NCBI GenBank assembly: GCA_002344795.1 | Contig: DDUM01000020.1 | Coordinates: forward strand, 172,118-236,117 | Reading direction: 5' to 3' | DNA length: 64,000 nt | From: Flammeovirgaceae bacterium UBA2338 | Lineage (GTDB): Bacteria; Bacteroidota; Bacteroidia; Cytophagales; Cyclobacteriaceae | In this document: one piece after another, positions 51,570 to 62,957 of the stretch | How positions within the stretch are numbered: the first letter of the stretch is position 1 | How the letters are laid out: the number at the start of each line of letters is the position of its first letter | The notes under the pieces: generated by a model | The model's input: the letters and a program-made list of their open reading frames with translations, nothing else | Databases searched by the model: none | Told to the model about the DNA's origin: nothing | Made by a program: the position numbers and the translations under genes

Positions 51570-52577
51570 TTAATCCGATTGTTGATCTGCCTGGTTGGCA
51601 ATTCGCATTTGTCGTTTGTGTACTTCAATGGCTTCCAACTTTATTCCCCGGTGAAGACTTGCATTGATTTCATACCCAAATAAAAGCACAACTGTAATCA
51701 ACTGGACCCAAATCATTAATGCAATCAACACACCAATAGAACCATATATTTTGTTGTAAGTACCGAAGTTGGTAATGTAATAGGAGAACACATAAGATAT
51801 GCCCAGAGTGCCTAATGTGGCTATTAGAGAACCTATGGAGAAAAAATTCCAGTTATAGTGAACAGCAGGGCCAAAATAATAGATAAAAGAAATGGCTAAA
51901 AAGAACACAATAAATATTACCAGAAATCGCAGCACCAGTAGTACGTATATGGTATAGTTATCAAAATCAAAGTTGCTGAACTCAGACAGGTTGGCGGCCA
52001 CGTAATCAATTGCCAACTGACCCACAACCAGAAGAGCAACGGCCAGAATAAGTACAACGGCTAACATAAAAGTTAGACCTGTAGCAGTTATTCTCATTCT
52101 GATAGCGCTTCTGCGTTCTACTGTCTGATAGCATGCATTAAATGCACGCATCAAAGCCATCATTCCATTTGTAGATAAGTAAAGCGCAAATAAAAAACCG
52201 AATGTTAGCAGACCCCCTCTTTGATTGCTAATAATATCAAATACTGTGGAAGAGATCACCTCATACATACTTGGGGGAAGCATCTCTCCCATGAACTCCA
52301 TGATGCTATTTCTGTTTACCGCAGGGAAGTACCGAGCAATGTAAGGAGTGAGTGTAAACAAGAAAATAACGGCAGGGAAAATCGCTAAGATAAAATTGTA
52401 AGCGACCCCATTGGCCTTATTAATAAGATCATCCTTCTGGATGTTGGAAATAAATATTTTAATAAACCGATAGAGGGATAGATTATGATATCTTTTGAAT
52501 TTCACCTTCTTCATCCAACCTCGAATCAGCATGAGAGAAGGGAATCTTAAAATCCATTTTCTTATCGTAAAATTCAT
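51570..52577 (-). CDS. YihY/BrkB family membrane protein
   Basis: A 335-residue integral membrane protein with about six transmembrane segments; KANGVAYNFILAIFPAVIFLF near residue 55 and YGSIGVLIALMIWVQLITVVLLFGYEINA near 285 are family hallmarks. Earlier called ribonuclease BN, it is now seen as a transporter-like protein of uncertain function. Its ATG overlaps the thioesterase stop by 4 nt, so the two are coupled with MltG upstream. Confidence 0.9.
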   Translation of the reverse strand: MNFTIRKWILRFPSLMLIRGWMKKVKFKRYHNLSLYRFIKIFISNIQKDDLINKANGVAYNFILAIFPAVIFLFTLTPYIARYFPAVNRNSIMEFMGEMLPPSMYEVISSTVFDIISNQRGGLLTFGFLFALYLSTNGMMALMRAFNACYQTVERRSAIRMRITATGLTFMLAVVLILAVALLVVGQLAIDYVAANLSEFSNFDFDNYTIYVLLVLRFLVIFIVFFLAISFIYYFGPAVHYNWNFFSIGSLIATLGTLGISYVFSYYITNFGTYNKIYGSIGVLIALMIWVQLITVVLLFGYEINASLHRGIKLEAIEVHKRQMRIANQADQQSD

Positions 52578-52981
52578 TTGAAAAAGGGTTCAAGCACTTT
52601 ATCAAAAGCCACCGGAGGCCTGCATGGGCGACCACTTATCTTATTTGCAAATACCAACAACGTTTCTCCCTGATGAATCAGCTTTCCCGCTTCGTTAAAA
52701 ATTTCATATTCAAATCGGATTCGTACTCCAGGCTTGTCTCTAATTGTAGTTACAATCCTCAATTCGTCATCATATCGTGCAGGGGAAAGGTATTTTGATT
52801 TGTTCTCCAACACTGGCATCATCACGCCCATTTCTTCAAGCTCTTTGTACGTCATCCCCAATTGTCTCAGGCTTTCTACCCTGGCTACTTCAAAATACAT
52901 TGCGTAATTACCATAATAGGCATAACCCATTTGGTCTGTTTCTCCATATCTAACACGCACATAGGTTTCTGAAATGTACAT
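52574..52981 (-). CDS. Hotdog-fold acyl-CoA thioesterase (YbgC/4HBT family)
   Basis: A 135-residue single hotdog domain. The opening ISETYVRVRYGETDQMGYAYYGNYAMYFEVARVESLR matches the 4-hydroxybenzoyl-CoA thioesterase group, with Glu in GETD where many members have Asp (substrate details uncertain). It is translated right after mltG (TAATG) and overlaps the YihY gene, forming a three-gene run tied to the envelope. Confidence 0.9.
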   Translation of the reverse strand: MYISETYVRVRYGETDQMGYAYYGNYAMYFEVARVESLRQLGMTYKELEEMGVMMPVLENKSKYLSPARYDDELRIVTTIRDKPGVRIRFEYEIFNEAGKLIHQGETLLVFANKISGRPCRPPVAFDKVLEPFFK

Positions 52982-54036
52982 TATTGATTGCGTAAAGCTC
53001 TGCCTTTTCTTTGCTCAATTGTAAGTGCCCGTTGATAGTTTCTTGCATTGATAAGATGCTGACTCAGGCTCGAGCTAAAATTGTGATATCCAGAAAAGTC
53101 TTCTTTGGCACACATGTAAATATAGTTGTGTGACTTTGCATTTAACACTGCATCTATCATAACAATGCGTGGCATATTAATGGGGCCTGGGGTAAGTCCT
53201 GCATGTTTGTAGGTATTGTATGGAGAGTCTACTTCTTTATGTTCATTGAGTACACGTTTTAAAGTAAAATCTCCTACTGCATACACCAGGGTTGGATCCG
53301 CCTGTAAAGCAATATCTTTTTTTAATCTATTGAGATAAAGGCCCGCAATAGAGGGTGCCTCATCATCTTTCACAGCTTCCGCCTGAACAATAGATGCCAG
53401 TATCGACACCTCAATGGGTGATAGTCCCAGTGAGTCCGCCTTTCTCTTTCGCTCATCATTCCAAAACCTGTTATACTCTTTATTCATCCGTGCAACTAGA
53501 TCTTCTGCAGAGATATTAAAATAAACTTCATACGTGTTGGGAATAAACATAGACAGAATGTTATCACTATTGAACCCTTCTTTGTTTGTAGCTATAAATT
53601 CATTTAGTGCATTGTAAAATTGTTCCGGGGTTATACTTAAGTTCTTAGTAATCCGTGTGCCGAGCTCACTGATCAATCGCACATGAGTAAATGTAATATC
53701 TACAGGCTCTTGAATGCCTGCCCGAAGTATTTTTAATGCCTGAAGGTTTGTCATATTTCTTCGCAGATGATAGCGGCCTGGCTTTATGGCCTTATCATAA
53801 TCATAAAGCCTGGCCAGAAAACTGAACGATACCATGTCGTTCACAAAACGACCACGCCCAAGGTTTTCCTGCACTTGTCGATAAGTGGCGCCTGATTCAA
53901 TAATAAAAATTTGGTCATTCCGGTCGACAAGGATGTTTGGAGTGTAAAATATTTGATAGGCATAAAAAGTAAACGTGATCAAGAGTGTTGACCCAACCAA
54001 AAATAGTATCAGCTTTTTCTTTGGCACTTCCTTCAT
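52981..54036 (-). CDS. mltG: Endolytic murein transglycosylase MltG
   Basis: A 351-residue membrane-anchored lytic transglycosylase (YceG/DUF175 family). One transmembrane segment (KKLILFLVGSTLLITFTFYAY) is followed by a LysM-like part (ATYRQVQENLGRGRFV) and the catalytic domain with IEVSILASIVQAEAVKDDEAPSIAGLYLNRL, whose Glu is the likely catalytic residue, and ALQADPTLVYAVG. It cuts nascent peptidoglycan. It heads a run with the thioesterase and YihY. Confidence 0.94.
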   Translation of the reverse strand: MKEVPKKKLILFLVGSTLLITFTFYAYQIFYTPNILVDRNDQIFIIESGATYRQVQENLGRGRFVNDMVSFSFLARLYDYDKAIKPGRYHLRRNMTNLQALKILRAGIQEPVDITFTHVRLISELGTRITKNLSITPEQFYNALNEFIATNKEGFNSDNILSMFIPNTYEVYFNISAEDLVARMNKEYNRFWNDERKRKADSLGLSPIEVSILASIVQAEAVKDDEAPSIAGLYLNRLKKDIALQADPTLVYAVGDFTLKRVLNEHKEVDSPYNTYKHAGLTPGPINMPRIVMIDAVLNAKSHNYIYMCAKEDFSGYHNFSSSLSQHLINARNYQRALTIEQRKGRALRNQ

Positions 54037-54193
54037 GAGATGGCTCTAAATTTAAATGTTACTTGTAAAAATTTAACAATGCCTTATTGTTCATCCTGAT
54101 ATTGAAATAAGAGATTCAAAATTACAAAATTGGGGTATAGTCGCTTCCTATAATTTTTAGAATTTAAATTCTAATGCCAGATTGGATATATTT

Positions 54194-54832
54194 ATGCGTC
54201 ATATGGCTGCTGCGTTTCTTCCCATACACCCTCAAAATCCCGAACCGAGAAAAATTGCTCAGGTTGCAGAATTGCTGCAAAAGGGTGGGGTGATTATATA
54301 CCCTACCGATACCATTTATGGCATTGGGTGCGATCTTACCAACCGAAAATCTATAGAGCGGCTTTGTAAAATCATGAATGTAAAACCCCATAAGCTAGAC
54401 CTCTCATTCATTTGTCATGATCTAAGCCATATTTCTGAATATGTAAAACGAATTGATACCCCCGTTTTTAAAATACTTAAGAAATCACTTCCTGGCCCCT
54501 TCACCTACCTTTTTGAGTCCAGCAGCAAGGTTCCAAAGATTTTGGACGTAAATAAAAAAACGGTAGGTATAAGAATCCCCGATCATCCCATTCCAAGGGC
54601 ATTGGTTGAAAAACTTGGCAACCCTTTAATTACGGCCTCTATAAAAGATGATGATGCAATAAAAGTCTACACCACTGATCCGGAGGAAATCTATGAAGAT
54701 TTTAAAAATGAAGTTGATCTTGTAATTGACGGAGGCCCTGGTGGTCATATTCCCTCCACCGTGGTGGATTTCACAGGTGCCACACCCACAATTATTCGAA
54801 ACGGATTGGGTGATTTTGATCCCTACTTATGA
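54194..54832 (+). CDS. L-threonylcarbamoyladenylate synthase (TsaC/Sua5/YciO family)
   Basis: A 212-residue YrdC-fold protein, making threonylcarbamoyl-AMP for tRNA t6A if it is the TsaC type. [20 protein letters not shown] near residues 30-50 is the nucleotide loop, with [17 protein letters not shown] near 67 and [20 protein letters not shown] near 130. The upstream TTG (54182) is not needed; the ATG at 54194 fits. YciO paralogues look alike, so the exact role is less sure. It is coupled to the WbqC gene by a 4-nt overlap. Confidence 0.85.
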   Translation: MRHMAAAFLPIHPQNPEPRKIAQVAELLQKGGVIIYPTDTIYGIGCDLTNRKSIERLCKIMNVKPHKLDLSFICHDLSHISEYVKRIDTPVFKILKKSLPGPFTYLFESSSKVPKILDVNKKTVGIRIPDHPIPRALVEKLGNPLITASIKDDDAIKVYTTDPEEIYEDFKNEVDLVIDGGPGGHIPSTVVDFTGATPTIIRNGLGDFDPYL

Positions 54833-55464
54833 AGGCACTCCTTGCCCTACATTATCTTCCATGCCTCGAATATTTTACAATTGTGCTTAGTGCAAAAAAA
54901 ATCATTATAGAAAAGCACGAACAGTACATTAAACAAAGCTATCGCAACAGGTGCTTTATTAATACTGCCAATGGACTATTAAAACTTGTTGTACCGATTA
55001 CTGCTAAGCACAGTAAAGCTTTAGTTTGTGATGTAAAAGTTGATAAAAACGGAAATTGGCAAAACAATCATTGGCGCGCAATTTCTTCTGCTTACGGTAA
55101 ATCACCATTTTTTGATCATTATGCTGATGATCTACATCACATTTTATTCAAGGGTCATCATTTTTTATATGATCTTAATATGGATTTGCTGTCATTCTGT
55201 CTGCAAAATTTGCAGAACCCAATATCGCTGACAGAAAGTACATCTTATCAAAAGATGCCACAAAATGATATAACCGACCTCCGTTCCGTTATTAGCGCCA
55301 AAAACCCACATTCAGAGAGAGATTACTATGTACCTGTGCCTTACCTACAGGTTTTTGGCAATAAGTTTGTACCTAACCTCAGCTTTATAGACTTGTTGTT
55401 CTGCGAAGGACCCAATGCGATTCAAATAATTAGATCCTCCATAAAGGGTGGTTTGAACAAATAA
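54829..55464 (+). CDS. WbqC family protein
   Basis: A 211-residue protein of the WbqC-like family, seen in O-antigen and other glycan loci. [36 protein letters not shown] opens it, and [17 protein letters not shown] closes it; a conserved [18 protein letters not shown] is near residues 80-95. No catalytic role is established for the family. It overlaps the TsaC-like gene by 4 nt (ATGA), so it may be translated with it. Confident in the family, not in the function. Confidence 0.85.
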   Translation: MKALLALHYLPCLEYFTIVLSAKKIIIEKHEQYIKQSYRNRCFINTANGLLKLVVPITAKHSKALVCDVKVDKNGNWQNNHWRAISSAYGKSPFFDHYADDLHHILFKGHHFLYDLNMDLLSFCLQNLQNPISLTESTSYQKMPQNDITDLRSVISAKNPHSERDYYVPVPYLQVFGNKFVPNLSFIDLLFCEGPNAIQIIRSSIKGGLNK

Positions 55465-55591
55465 AAATCGATTGTTGTTTTTTAGTCGTATACACCAAGA
55501 AAAGGCTTGGAAATCAAGTTATAAACGAAAGTTTGCAACTTTGATTAATCAACCCTAAAACTTTACATTTACACAAACGGAATCGTTTAAT

Positions 55592-58138
55592 ATGGAAGCT
55601 AAATTTTCTAACCGGGTAAAAGAAGTAATCTCGTTGAGCCGGGAAGAAGCACTTAGATTAGGTCACGACTATATCGGTACAGAGCATTTGCTCTTAGGAA
55701 TGGTACGTGAGGGAGAAGGAGTGGCTGTTGGTGTGCTCAAGAAATTGGGTGTACCACTTGATGAACTTAGAGGAGAAATCGAAAAAGTTTCTAAGAGTAC
55801 GGCTACACATGATGTCAAAAATTTGGCGAATATCCCTTTGACAAGAGCTTCTGAAAAAGTACTCAAAATCACATATCTCGAGGCTAAAATTTTTAAAGCG
55901 CAATTAATAGGAACAGAACATTTGTTGCTCTCAATACTTCGTGACCCTGACAACCTGGCCACTCAAATTTTAAACAAATTTGATGTCGCCTACGATGTTG
56001 TTAAGGAAATGCTGGAGTACCAAAGTGATCAACCTCTTGCCTCTTCAGATACCGATGATCCGGATGAAGATTCATCAAAGATGTTTGGTGGAGCCTCATC
56101 CTCTGGAGGATCTGGTAAAGAGAAAAAGGGTGCAGAAAAATCACGCACTCCTGTGCTTGATAATTTTGGAAGAGATCTTACAAAACTAGCTGAAGACAAT
56201 AAACTAGATCCCATAGTAGGGCGCGAAAAGGAAATAGAACGTGTGGCTCAGATTCTAAGTCGCAGAAAGAAAAACAATCCCATACTTATTGGAGAACCTG
56301 GTGTGGGTAAGACTGCTATTGCAGAAGGGCTTGCACTGCGCATCATTCAGAAAAAAGTATCTCGTGTTCTTTTTGGTAAGCGCGTTGTAACACTAGACCT
56401 TGCCTCTTTGGTGGCAGGGACTAAATACCGTGGACAATTTGAAGAGCGCATGAAGGCAGTGATGAACGAGTTGGAGAAATCTGCCGATGTGATTTTGTTT
56501 ATTGACGAGCTGCACACCATTGTGGGAGCAGGTGGCGCATCCGGTTCTCTGGATGCCTCCAATATGTTTAAGCCAGCACTTGCGCGTGGTGAAATTCAAT
56601 GTATTGGTGCTACTACCCTTGATGAATACAGGCAGTACATTGAAAAAGATGGTGCTTTGGCCAGAAGATTTCAAATGGTAATGATTGACTCTACAACCGT
56701 AGAGGAAACAATTGAAATTCTTGACAACATCAAGGACAAGTATGAAGATCACCACCATGTGAACTATACCAAGGAGGCAATCGATGCCTGCGTAAAGCTA
56801 TCCGATCGTTACATCAGTGATCGCTTTCTACCAGATAAGGCGATAGATGTATTGGATGAGGCAGGTGCCAGGGTGCATATGAATAATATACATGTACCTG
56901 AGGAAATCCTGAAACTCGAAAATGCCATTGAAGATGTAAAGAAGGAGAAGAATCGCGTGGTGAAAAGCCAGAAGTACGAAGAAGCTGCGCAATTGCGTGA
57001 TAAGGAAAAGAAATTGATTGAGCAGATGGATATCGCCAAAGCGAAGTGGGAGGAAACTACGCGAACTGAAAAATATACCGTTACGGAAGATAATGTCGCT
57101 GACGTTATTGGAATGATGACGGGCATCCCTACCAATCGTATCGCACAGAAGGAAAGTAACAAGTTGCTTGGAATGTCCGAGGAGCTGAGTGGAAAAGTGA
57201 TTGGACAAGAAGAAGCAATTCAAAAATTAACAAAAGCCATCCAGCGCACACGCGTTGGACTAAAAGATCCTAAAAAACCAATTGGATCATTTATATTTCT
57301 TGGGCCGACAGGTGTTGGTAAAACTGAACTCGCCAAAGTATTAGCCACATACTTATTCGATAAGGAAGAGGCTTTGGTAAGAATTGACATGAGTGAATAC
57401 ATGGAGAAATTCTCCGTTTCACGACTTGTTGGAGCACCTCCGGGGTATGTGGGCTACGAAGAAGGAGGACAACTCACTGAAAAAGTGAGAAGAAAGCCTT
57501 ATAGCGTTGTATTGTTGGATGAAATAGAAAAAGCACATCCGGATGTTTTCAACATTCTATTACAAGTGCTTGATGACGGAATCCTTACTGACGGATTAGG
57601 AAGAAGGGTAGACTTTAGAAATACAATTATCATCATGACCTCCAACATTGGAGTCCGCGATTTGAAAGATTTCGGATCTGGAATTGGTTTTGCCACAAAA
57701 GCAAAGCAATCCAATGAGGAAGAAAACATGAAGAGTACCATTCAAAATGCATTGAAGCGTGTATTCAGTCCTGAATTCTTGAATCGTTTGGATGATGTAA
57801 TCGTATTCAACTCATTGCAACGTAAGCAAATTCACAAGATCATTGACTTAAGCCTGGACAAGTTATTTGTTAGAATCACAACCCTGGGTTATAGTGTTGA
57901 ATTAAGTGATAAAGCAAAAGACTTTCTTGCTGAAAAAGGATACGATCAACAATTTGGAGCTCGTCCGCTGAATAGGGCCATTCAAAAGTACCTTGAGGAT
58001 CCTATTGCCGAAGAAATATTAAAAGGAGAGATGGAGGAAGGGGATGTTTTAATGGCCGATTACGATGGAAAGAGTGAAACGCTTGTTATCAAAGTAAAAA
58101 AGCCAAAATCTTCCTCCAAAGAAAAAAAGAGCGAATAG
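55592..58138 (+). CDS. clpC: ATP-dependent Clp protease ATP-binding subunit ClpC
   Basis: An 848-residue AAA+ unfoldase. Two Clp_N repeats (residues about 1-145) contain [18 protein letters not shown]. Walker A motifs are GEPGVGKT (234-241) and GPTGVGKT (571-578). The UVR-like coiled-coil middle domain (about 460-510, [16 protein letters not shown]) marks it as ClpC and not ClpA or ClpB. It can team with ClpP for proteolysis and with ClpS (41054) for N-end-rule substrates. Promoter not seen clearly. Confidence 0.95.
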   Translation: MEAKFSNRVKEVISLSREEALRLGHDYIGTEHLLLGMVREGEGVAVGVLKKLGVPLDELRGEIEKVSKSTATHDVKNLANIPLTRASEKVLKITYLEAKIFKAQLIGTEHLLLSILRDPDNLATQILNKFDVAYDVVKEMLEYQSDQPLASSDTDDPDEDSSKMFGGASSSGGSGKEKKGAEKSRTPVLDNFGRDLTKLAEDNKLDPIVGREKEIERVAQILSRRKKNNPILIGEPGVGKTAIAEGLALRIIQKKVSRVLFGKRVVTLDLASLVAGTKYRGQFEERMKAVMNELEKSADVILFIDELHTIVGAGGASGSLDASNMFKPALARGEIQCIGATTLDEYRQYIEKDGALARRFQMVMIDSTTVEETIEILDNIKDKYEDHHHVNYTKEAIDACVKLSDRYISDRFLPDKAIDVLDEAGARVHMNNIHVPEEILKLENAIEDVKKEKNRVVKSQKYEEAAQLRDKEKKLIEQMDIAKAKWEETTRTEKYTVTEDNVADVIGMMTGIPTNRIAQKESNKLLGMSEELSGKVIGQEEAIQKLTKAIQRTRVGLKDPKKPIGSFIFLGPTGVGKTELAKVLATYLFDKEEALVRIDMSEYMEKFSVSRLVGAPPGYVGYEEGGQLTEKVRRKPYSVVLLDEIEKAHPDVFNILLQVLDDGILTDGLGRRVDFRNTIIIMTSNIGVRDLKDFGSGIGFATKAKQSNEEENMKSTIQNALKRVFSPEFLNRLDDVIVFNSLQRKQIHKIIDLSLDKLFVRITTLGYSVELSDKAKDFLAEKGYDQQFGARPLNRAIQKYLEDPIAEEILKGEMEEGDVLMADYDGKSETLVIKVKKPKSSSKEKKSE

Positions 58139-58161
58139 GAAAAAATTAAGCAGAACAATTT

Positions 58162-58193
58162 AATGGCAGGATAAAACCTGCCATTTTCTTTTT
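58162..58193 (+). terminator. Terminator after clpC
   Basis: ATGGCAGG / CCTGCCAT encloses loop ATAAAA and is followed by TTTCTTTTT. It overlaps the start of the convergent gene's stop region. Confidence 0.85.
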
Positions 58194-60273
58194 AATACCC
58201 TCCCATATACTTTCTGGTAAACCACTCCACACTGATCAGCGCAAGCAGAAAAAAGAAAACAAGCTTAAGATTGATGAGTGGATTGAATGACTCTTCAGAG
58301 TGTATTAAACTTTGGGCTTCAATTTTAGCAAAGTCTTCTTCCAAATTTTGTAAATTATTGGCGGTGTAAAAGTTGCCCCCTGTGTTGGCCGACCACTTGC
58401 GCAACAAATTAAAATCAGCTGTCAGGTTTTGTGATTCTATATTCTGTTCAGAGATCAAAAACTCTCCTTTCACAGATTGTTTTACTCCATTAAGATCCGT
58501 TGAAGAAGTGTATGTAAAAACACCTTCTGTCAATCCTCCGATTCGATACCTTGAATTACCAGGGCTGGTGATATAACTGTATTGAAATTTCTCCCCTTTT
58601 TCATCCACCAACTCGATTTCTATCTTCTGGCCAAACACCTGCTCGTACAATTCATTGTAAACCTGACTTTCGAAAATTACCGGCTCGCTTGCGGTAAATT
58701 CATTCTGAAGAGGGAAACTTCTGAATTTTCTTTTGTCCTCTCTTGTGCTGAGGTATTGAATTAACTTTGAGAACACATCATCAAAACCTTCAGTTTTCTG
58801 CGTCTCCGCATATTCATCCAGCCTCCACCTCCACACGCCATCACCAATAAGTACTGCCATCTTTTGATCATTGGAAGTGGTGGTAAATAATAATGAGCGA
58901 TCAGTAGTTACCCTTCCAATTCTCTGATAAAGCAATACATTGGCATTGGGTGGATAGGTGAATTTTCCGAAAGGAACACGAGCCGGAGGATATCGTGCAA
59001 AAATCCCGTTCAGCTTATCACTAAAACCGAAATCTTTAAAATCAGCATTGATCACTGGAGTTACCGCATCCCATTGTCCTGGATTTTCAAATGTAACTGG
59101 TATGCCATTAGCTGCCAGTTGTCTTAAGTTGGATCTGTCTCCCAACATAATAAAGAGCGAAGTTCCATCTTCAAGTAATTGTTTAAAAAGCGGAGTGGTT
59201 TTACCTGAGTAATCAATAACCTGCTGAAATATTGCCAGGTCGATGTTCTCTGGCTTAAGGGCTTCTGGCGAAGCATCAATTATCCCCGGTATATGAATAA
59301 CAAATTCATAATTAGCATTCTCCTCCACGACAGTTCGGATGGCCTTAATGTCTGGATGCGGTGCTGGAGCCACCAATACTATTTTTTTCTTTCCTTCAAC
59401 TACTTCAATAAATGCACTTGCATAATTGTTTTTCCTATTGCGTTCCTGACCAATGGGTGTTACTACAATATCAATCCGCTGGAGCCCTTTTTCGCTGGCA
59501 TCGATTTGAAAGTCAAAATCCAGGATTGAATTGTTACCTGAGTTCTTACTCTCACGTGCAATCAGTTTGCCTTTTTGAAATGCAGACACAACTATTTCTT
59601 GTGAATTGATCCCACGAATTAATACCTCAGCCCGAAGGGGAAACTGGTTTCCCTGATAAGCTATCTTATTGTAGAGTACATTTCGCAACACAAGGTCGAT
59701 CCGTTCAGTCGTATCACCCACGCCAATGGTATGAATCGGCACCCTCGAAGGGCTATAAAGTGGTGAACTTCCCGAATTATAAATGCCGTCAGATAGCACC
59801 ACCAGCCCTGCAAGATTTTTCCCTTCATATTGTCCTACCCGATCGCGAACCGCACCATTCAAATCAGACGTTGGATGGTCAAAAAGGAAATCGGAATTTT
59901 CATTTCCATCAAGAGAAGTCATTTCCACTTTATAGCCTTGAGACTCCAACTCATCTCTTGTGGATTCCAATTGGCGTTCAATGTGCTGCCATTGTAGCGA
60001 GTCCATCCCTTCTTTTACTGAAATCGAATTATCAACTAAAAAGACAATAGCTGGATTCTCAAATTCATTCAGCGTCAATTTTAAAATAGGACCAATCAAC
60101 AGGAAAGCTAAAAATGAAACCAATATGGATCTAAAAACAAAAAGTATCTGATTGGTTCTTTTCGGCCAGGGATGTTTCGACTTATATAATAAGTAAGCAT
60201 ACGCTAACCCTAATAGTATACAGAGTAAAACAAATAATGGAGAATATTCGAAGAGTAGGCGTTGTTGATTCAC
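58192..60273 (-). CDS. VWA-type membrane protein (BatA/BatB-like, function uncertain)
   Basis: A 693-residue protein. Two transmembrane segments lie near residues 10-30 and 45-65, and a third at the C-terminus (LKLVFFFLLALISVEWF). Residues about 85-250 form a von Willebrand A-like domain starting IVFLVDNSISVKEGMD, with the MIDAS-like DxSxS. A large middle part and a beta-rich Gly/Tyr part follow. This layout is common for unnamed Bacteroidota proteins of the Bat group or cell-surface organisation. It starts with GTG immediately after the rarA stop, so the two are cotranscribed. Confidence 0.75.
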   Translation of the reverse strand: MNQQRLLFEYSPLFVLLCILLGLAYAYLLYKSKHPWPKRTNQILFVFRSILVSFLAFLLIGPILKLTLNEFENPAIVFLVDNSISVKEGMDSLQWQHIERQLESTRDELESQGYKVEMTSLDGNENSDFLFDHPTSDLNGAVRDRVGQYEGKNLAGLVVLSDGIYNSGSSPLYSPSRVPIHTIGVGDTTERIDLVLRNVLYNKIAYQGNQFPLRAEVLIRGINSQEIVVSAFQKGKLIARESKNSGNNSILDFDFQIDASEKGLQRIDIVVTPIGQERNRKNNYASAFIEVVEGKKKIVLVAPAPHPDIKAIRTVVEENANYEFVIHIPGIIDASPEALKPENIDLAIFQQVIDYSGKTTPLFKQLLEDGTSLFIMLGDRSNLRQLAANGIPVTFENPGQWDAVTPVINADFKDFGFSDKLNGIFARYPPARVPFGKFTYPPNANVLLYQRIGRVTTDRSLLFTTTSNDQKMAVLIGDGVWRWRLDEYAETQKTEGFDDVFSKLIQYLSTREDKRKFRSFPLQNEFTASEPVIFESQVYNELYEQVFGQKIEIELVDEKGEKFQYSYITSPGNSRYRIGGLTEGVFTYTSSTDLNGVKQSVKGEFLISEQNIESQNLTADFNLLRKWSANTGGNFYTANNLQNLEEDFAKIEAQSLIHSEESFNPLINLKLVFFFLLALISVEWFTRKYMGGY

Positions 60274-61542
60274 TTAGTAGTCATATTTCTTACCCCACAA
60301 TTTCTTTAAATGATTTCTTAATTCCGCCTCCCGCGGATTTTGACCCGGATCATAAAACTTTGTGCCCTTAATCTCATCAGGAAGGAATTCCATGTCAGCA
60401 AAATTATCTCCATGATCATGGGCATATTTATAACCTTTACCGTAATCAAGATCCTTCATTAATTTGGTTGGCGAGTTTCTAATGGCTAACGGTACAGACA
60501 GGTCACCGGTTTCGCGCACTTTCTGTTGTGCATGGTTAATCGCCACGTAACTTGCGTTACTTTTTGCAGATGAAGCCAAATACACGGCACATTGAGAGAG
60601 AATTATTCTTGATTCAGGGTAGCCAATAAGATTCACAGCCTGAAATGCGTTGGTTGCCAACACCAGGGCTGTTGGGTTGGCATTTCCAATATCTTCTGAA
60701 GCAAGTATTACCATTCGTCTGGCGATAAATTTAACATCCTCACCTCCCTCAATCATTCGAGCAAGGTAATAGACTGCTGCATTGGGATCGCTACCACGTA
60801 TGGATTTTATAAACGCTGAAATAATATCATAATGTTGTTCACCGCTTTTATCATAAATCGCAATTCTCTTTTGTGCCACGTTTACCACCAACTCATCCGT
60901 TATTACAACTTCCCCGGCTACTGAGTCTGCAAGCAACTCCACCAGGTTGAGGAGTTTTCTGGCATCCCCCCCAGATATATTCAATAAGGCCTGCCGCTCT
61001 TTAATTTCAATTTTTCTCTTCTTGAGTTCTTCATCTCTTTTAAGTGCATCCTGAACCAATTGAATTAAGTTTTCTTCAGTGAGTGACTTTAAAGTGTAAA
61101 CCTGACACCGGGAAAGGAGTGCACTATTTACCTCAAAAGACGGATTCTCGGTGGTTGCGCCAATAAGTGTAATTGTACCTTTTTCAACAGCACCCAACAA
61201 AGCATCCTGCTGCGACTTGTTGAACCGGTGAATCTCATCAATAAATAAGATGCTTTTGCCCGATCGCTTCGCCTTATCAATTATATCTCTAACATCTTTT
61301 ACCCCTGCACTTACTGCGCTTAAGGTATGAAAGGATTTCTTTACTTCATTGGCAATAATATTCGCAATAGTGGTTTTGCCCACACCCGGAGGTCCCCAAA
61401 GGATCATGGAGGGTATATTCCCTGAAGCAATGGCGTTTCGAATGATTCCCCCCTCACCCACAAGATGCTCTTGCCCAACTAACTCGCTCAGTTGGGTTGG
61501 ACGCATGCGTTCCGCAAGAGGTATTTGACTATTGATATGCAC
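60274..61542 (-). CDS. rarA: Replication-associated recombination ATPase RarA (MgsA)
   Basis: A 422-residue AAA+ protein. Walker A is GPPGVGKTT (50-58) and Walker B with the DExH-type box is [12 protein letters not shown] near residue 105. The middle and C-terminal helices ([49 protein letters not shown]) match RarA/MgsA. It acts at stalled replication forks with the clamp loader and single-strand-binding protein. The start is GTG. Confidence 0.95.
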   Translation of the reverse strand: MHINSQIPLAERMRPTQLSELVGQEHLVGEGGIIRNAIASGNIPSMILWGPPGVGKTTIANIIANEVKKSFHTLSAVSAGVKDVRDIIDKAKRSGKSILFIDEIHRFNKSQQDALLGAVEKGTITLIGATTENPSFEVNSALLSRCQVYTLKSLTEENLIQLVQDALKRDEELKKRKIEIKERQALLNISGGDARKLLNLVELLADSVAGEVVITDELVVNVAQKRIAIYDKSGEQHYDIISAFIKSIRGSDPNAAVYYLARMIEGGEDVKFIARRMVILASEDIGNANPTALVLATNAFQAVNLIGYPESRIILSQCAVYLASSAKSNASYVAINHAQQKVRETGDLSVPLAIRNSPTKLMKDLDYGKGYKYAHDHGDNFADMEFLPDEIKGTKFYDPGQNPREAELRNHLKKLWGKKYDY

Positions 61543-61574
61543 TATATAGGTAATCTTAACTCATTGAGTCCTCT

Positions 61575-62600
61575 TCAGAAGGAAAGCTCCTTAAAAATTT
61601 TGTTTGTTTGCTCCAGCATGTCATCCGTAAAGTCAAGGTGAGTAACCATTCTGATTTCCTGAGGTCCAAATTTCAGCGCTTTGATATTGTATTCCGACAG
61701 TCTTTGAAGCACCTGTTCTGGTGTAAATTTATTATCTATAACAAAGATCACAATGTTGGAATCTACTGGTTTTACCTTTTCAATCCATCCGAGTTTTTTT
61801 AATATGCTCTCCATTTCCCTCGCTCTTTTATGATCTTCACCAAGGCGTTTGATATGGTGATCTAATGCGTAAACACCCGCGGCAGCTAAATATCCCGCTT
61901 GCCGCATTCCACCTCCAAACACTTTTCTTATCCTTCGCACCTGATGTTCAAATTCCTTTTTGCAAACCAGTACAGACCCAACAGGAGCCCCCAGCCCTTT
62001 TGATAAGCAAACCGAAATGGTATCAAAGTATTTTCCGTAAGCTTTAGCCTCTTCCTTCGTTTCTGTAAGTGCATTAAAAATCCGGGCACCGTCCATGTGC
62101 ATCTTCAGCCCTTTTGAGCGACTAAACTCGCTCACCTCTTTAATCTGATCCAGCGTATAATAACTGCCTCCTTCTCTTACCACCGTGTTTTCCAGCGCAA
62201 CCACAGAGGTACGTGGCTGGTGGGGATCATTGTAATTATTAATACTCTCCTCCACATCCTTCACAGAAAGACGTCCGCGATCTCCTTCAATTAAACGCGC
62301 ACTCACCAGGCAGTTTCCCGCCATTCCTCCTCCTTCGTATTTATAAATGTGTGATCCCTTGTAGCAGATCACTTCGTCATAGGGTTGAGTTAATACTTTT
62401 ATACCAATCTGATTTGTCATGGTGCCGGATGGGCAAAATACAGCAGCTTCCATCCCCAACAAGGATGCACATTTTTCTTCCAGTTTTTTCACTGATGGAT
62501 CTTCTCCAAACACATCATCTCCTACCTCAGCATTCATCATTGCTGCGTGCATTTCTTTCGTGGGTTTCGTGACGGTGTCACTACGCAGGTCTATTAGCAT
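61575..62600 (-). CDS. ltaA: Low-specificity L-threonine aldolase
   Basis: A 341-residue fold-type I PLP enzyme that cleaves L-threonine (and allo-threonine) to glycine and acetaldehyde. The opening [21 protein letters not shown] and the SPLE-like substrate loop are typical. The PLP Lys is in [16 protein letters not shown] (about residue 200) and the His-Asp region is [10 protein letters not shown]. The open frame extends upstream 46 codons, but ATG 62600 fits the family start. Confidence 0.93.
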   Translation of the reverse strand: MLIDLRSDTVTKPTKEMHAAMMNAEVGDDVFGEDPSVKKLEEKCASLLGMEAAVFCPSGTMTNQIGIKVLTQPYDEVICYKGSHIYKYEGGGMAGNCLVSARLIEGDRGRLSVKDVEESINNYNDPHQPRTSVVALENTVVREGGSYYTLDQIKEVSEFSRSKGLKMHMDGARIFNALTETKEEAKAYGKYFDTISVCLSKGLGAPVGSVLVCKKEFEHQVRRIRKVFGGGMRQAGYLAAAGVYALDHHIKRLGEDHKRAREMESILKKLGWIEKVKPVDSNIVIFVIDNKFTPEQVLQRLSEYNIKALKFGPQEIRMVTHLDFTDDMLEQTNKIFKELSF

Positions 62601-62845
62601 ATCTTTTTTATTATGGATTTGAAAATTACAAAAAATAGCAACGGTTAATTTGTTATAAATGACGAACTTCATCTTCAATGATTCCAACACTATTTCCCTG
62701 ATTCCTGAATTGAGAGGAGTAATAATAGCCAGGGTCAATTTGGTTTTTAATCATTAGGGGTCTACTTTTGTGCTCTCAAATGATCGCAGCGCGACAATTT
62801 GGGCAAATATGAAAGAAATTGACTGAAAAGTCAGTAAAGATATAT

Positions 62846-62918
<73 letters not shown>

Positions 62919-62927
62919 CTAAAATTT

Positions 62928-62957
62928 AAAGGTGATCCATGCGATCACCTTTTTTGT
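62928..62957 (+). terminator. Terminator after tRNA-fMet
   Basis: GGTGATC / GATCACC with loop CATGC is followed by six T residues. Confidence 0.88.

Noticed and set aside
62601..62738. 46-codon extension of threonine aldolase
   Set aside because: The family begins at [10 protein letters not shown]; the extension has no conservation signature.
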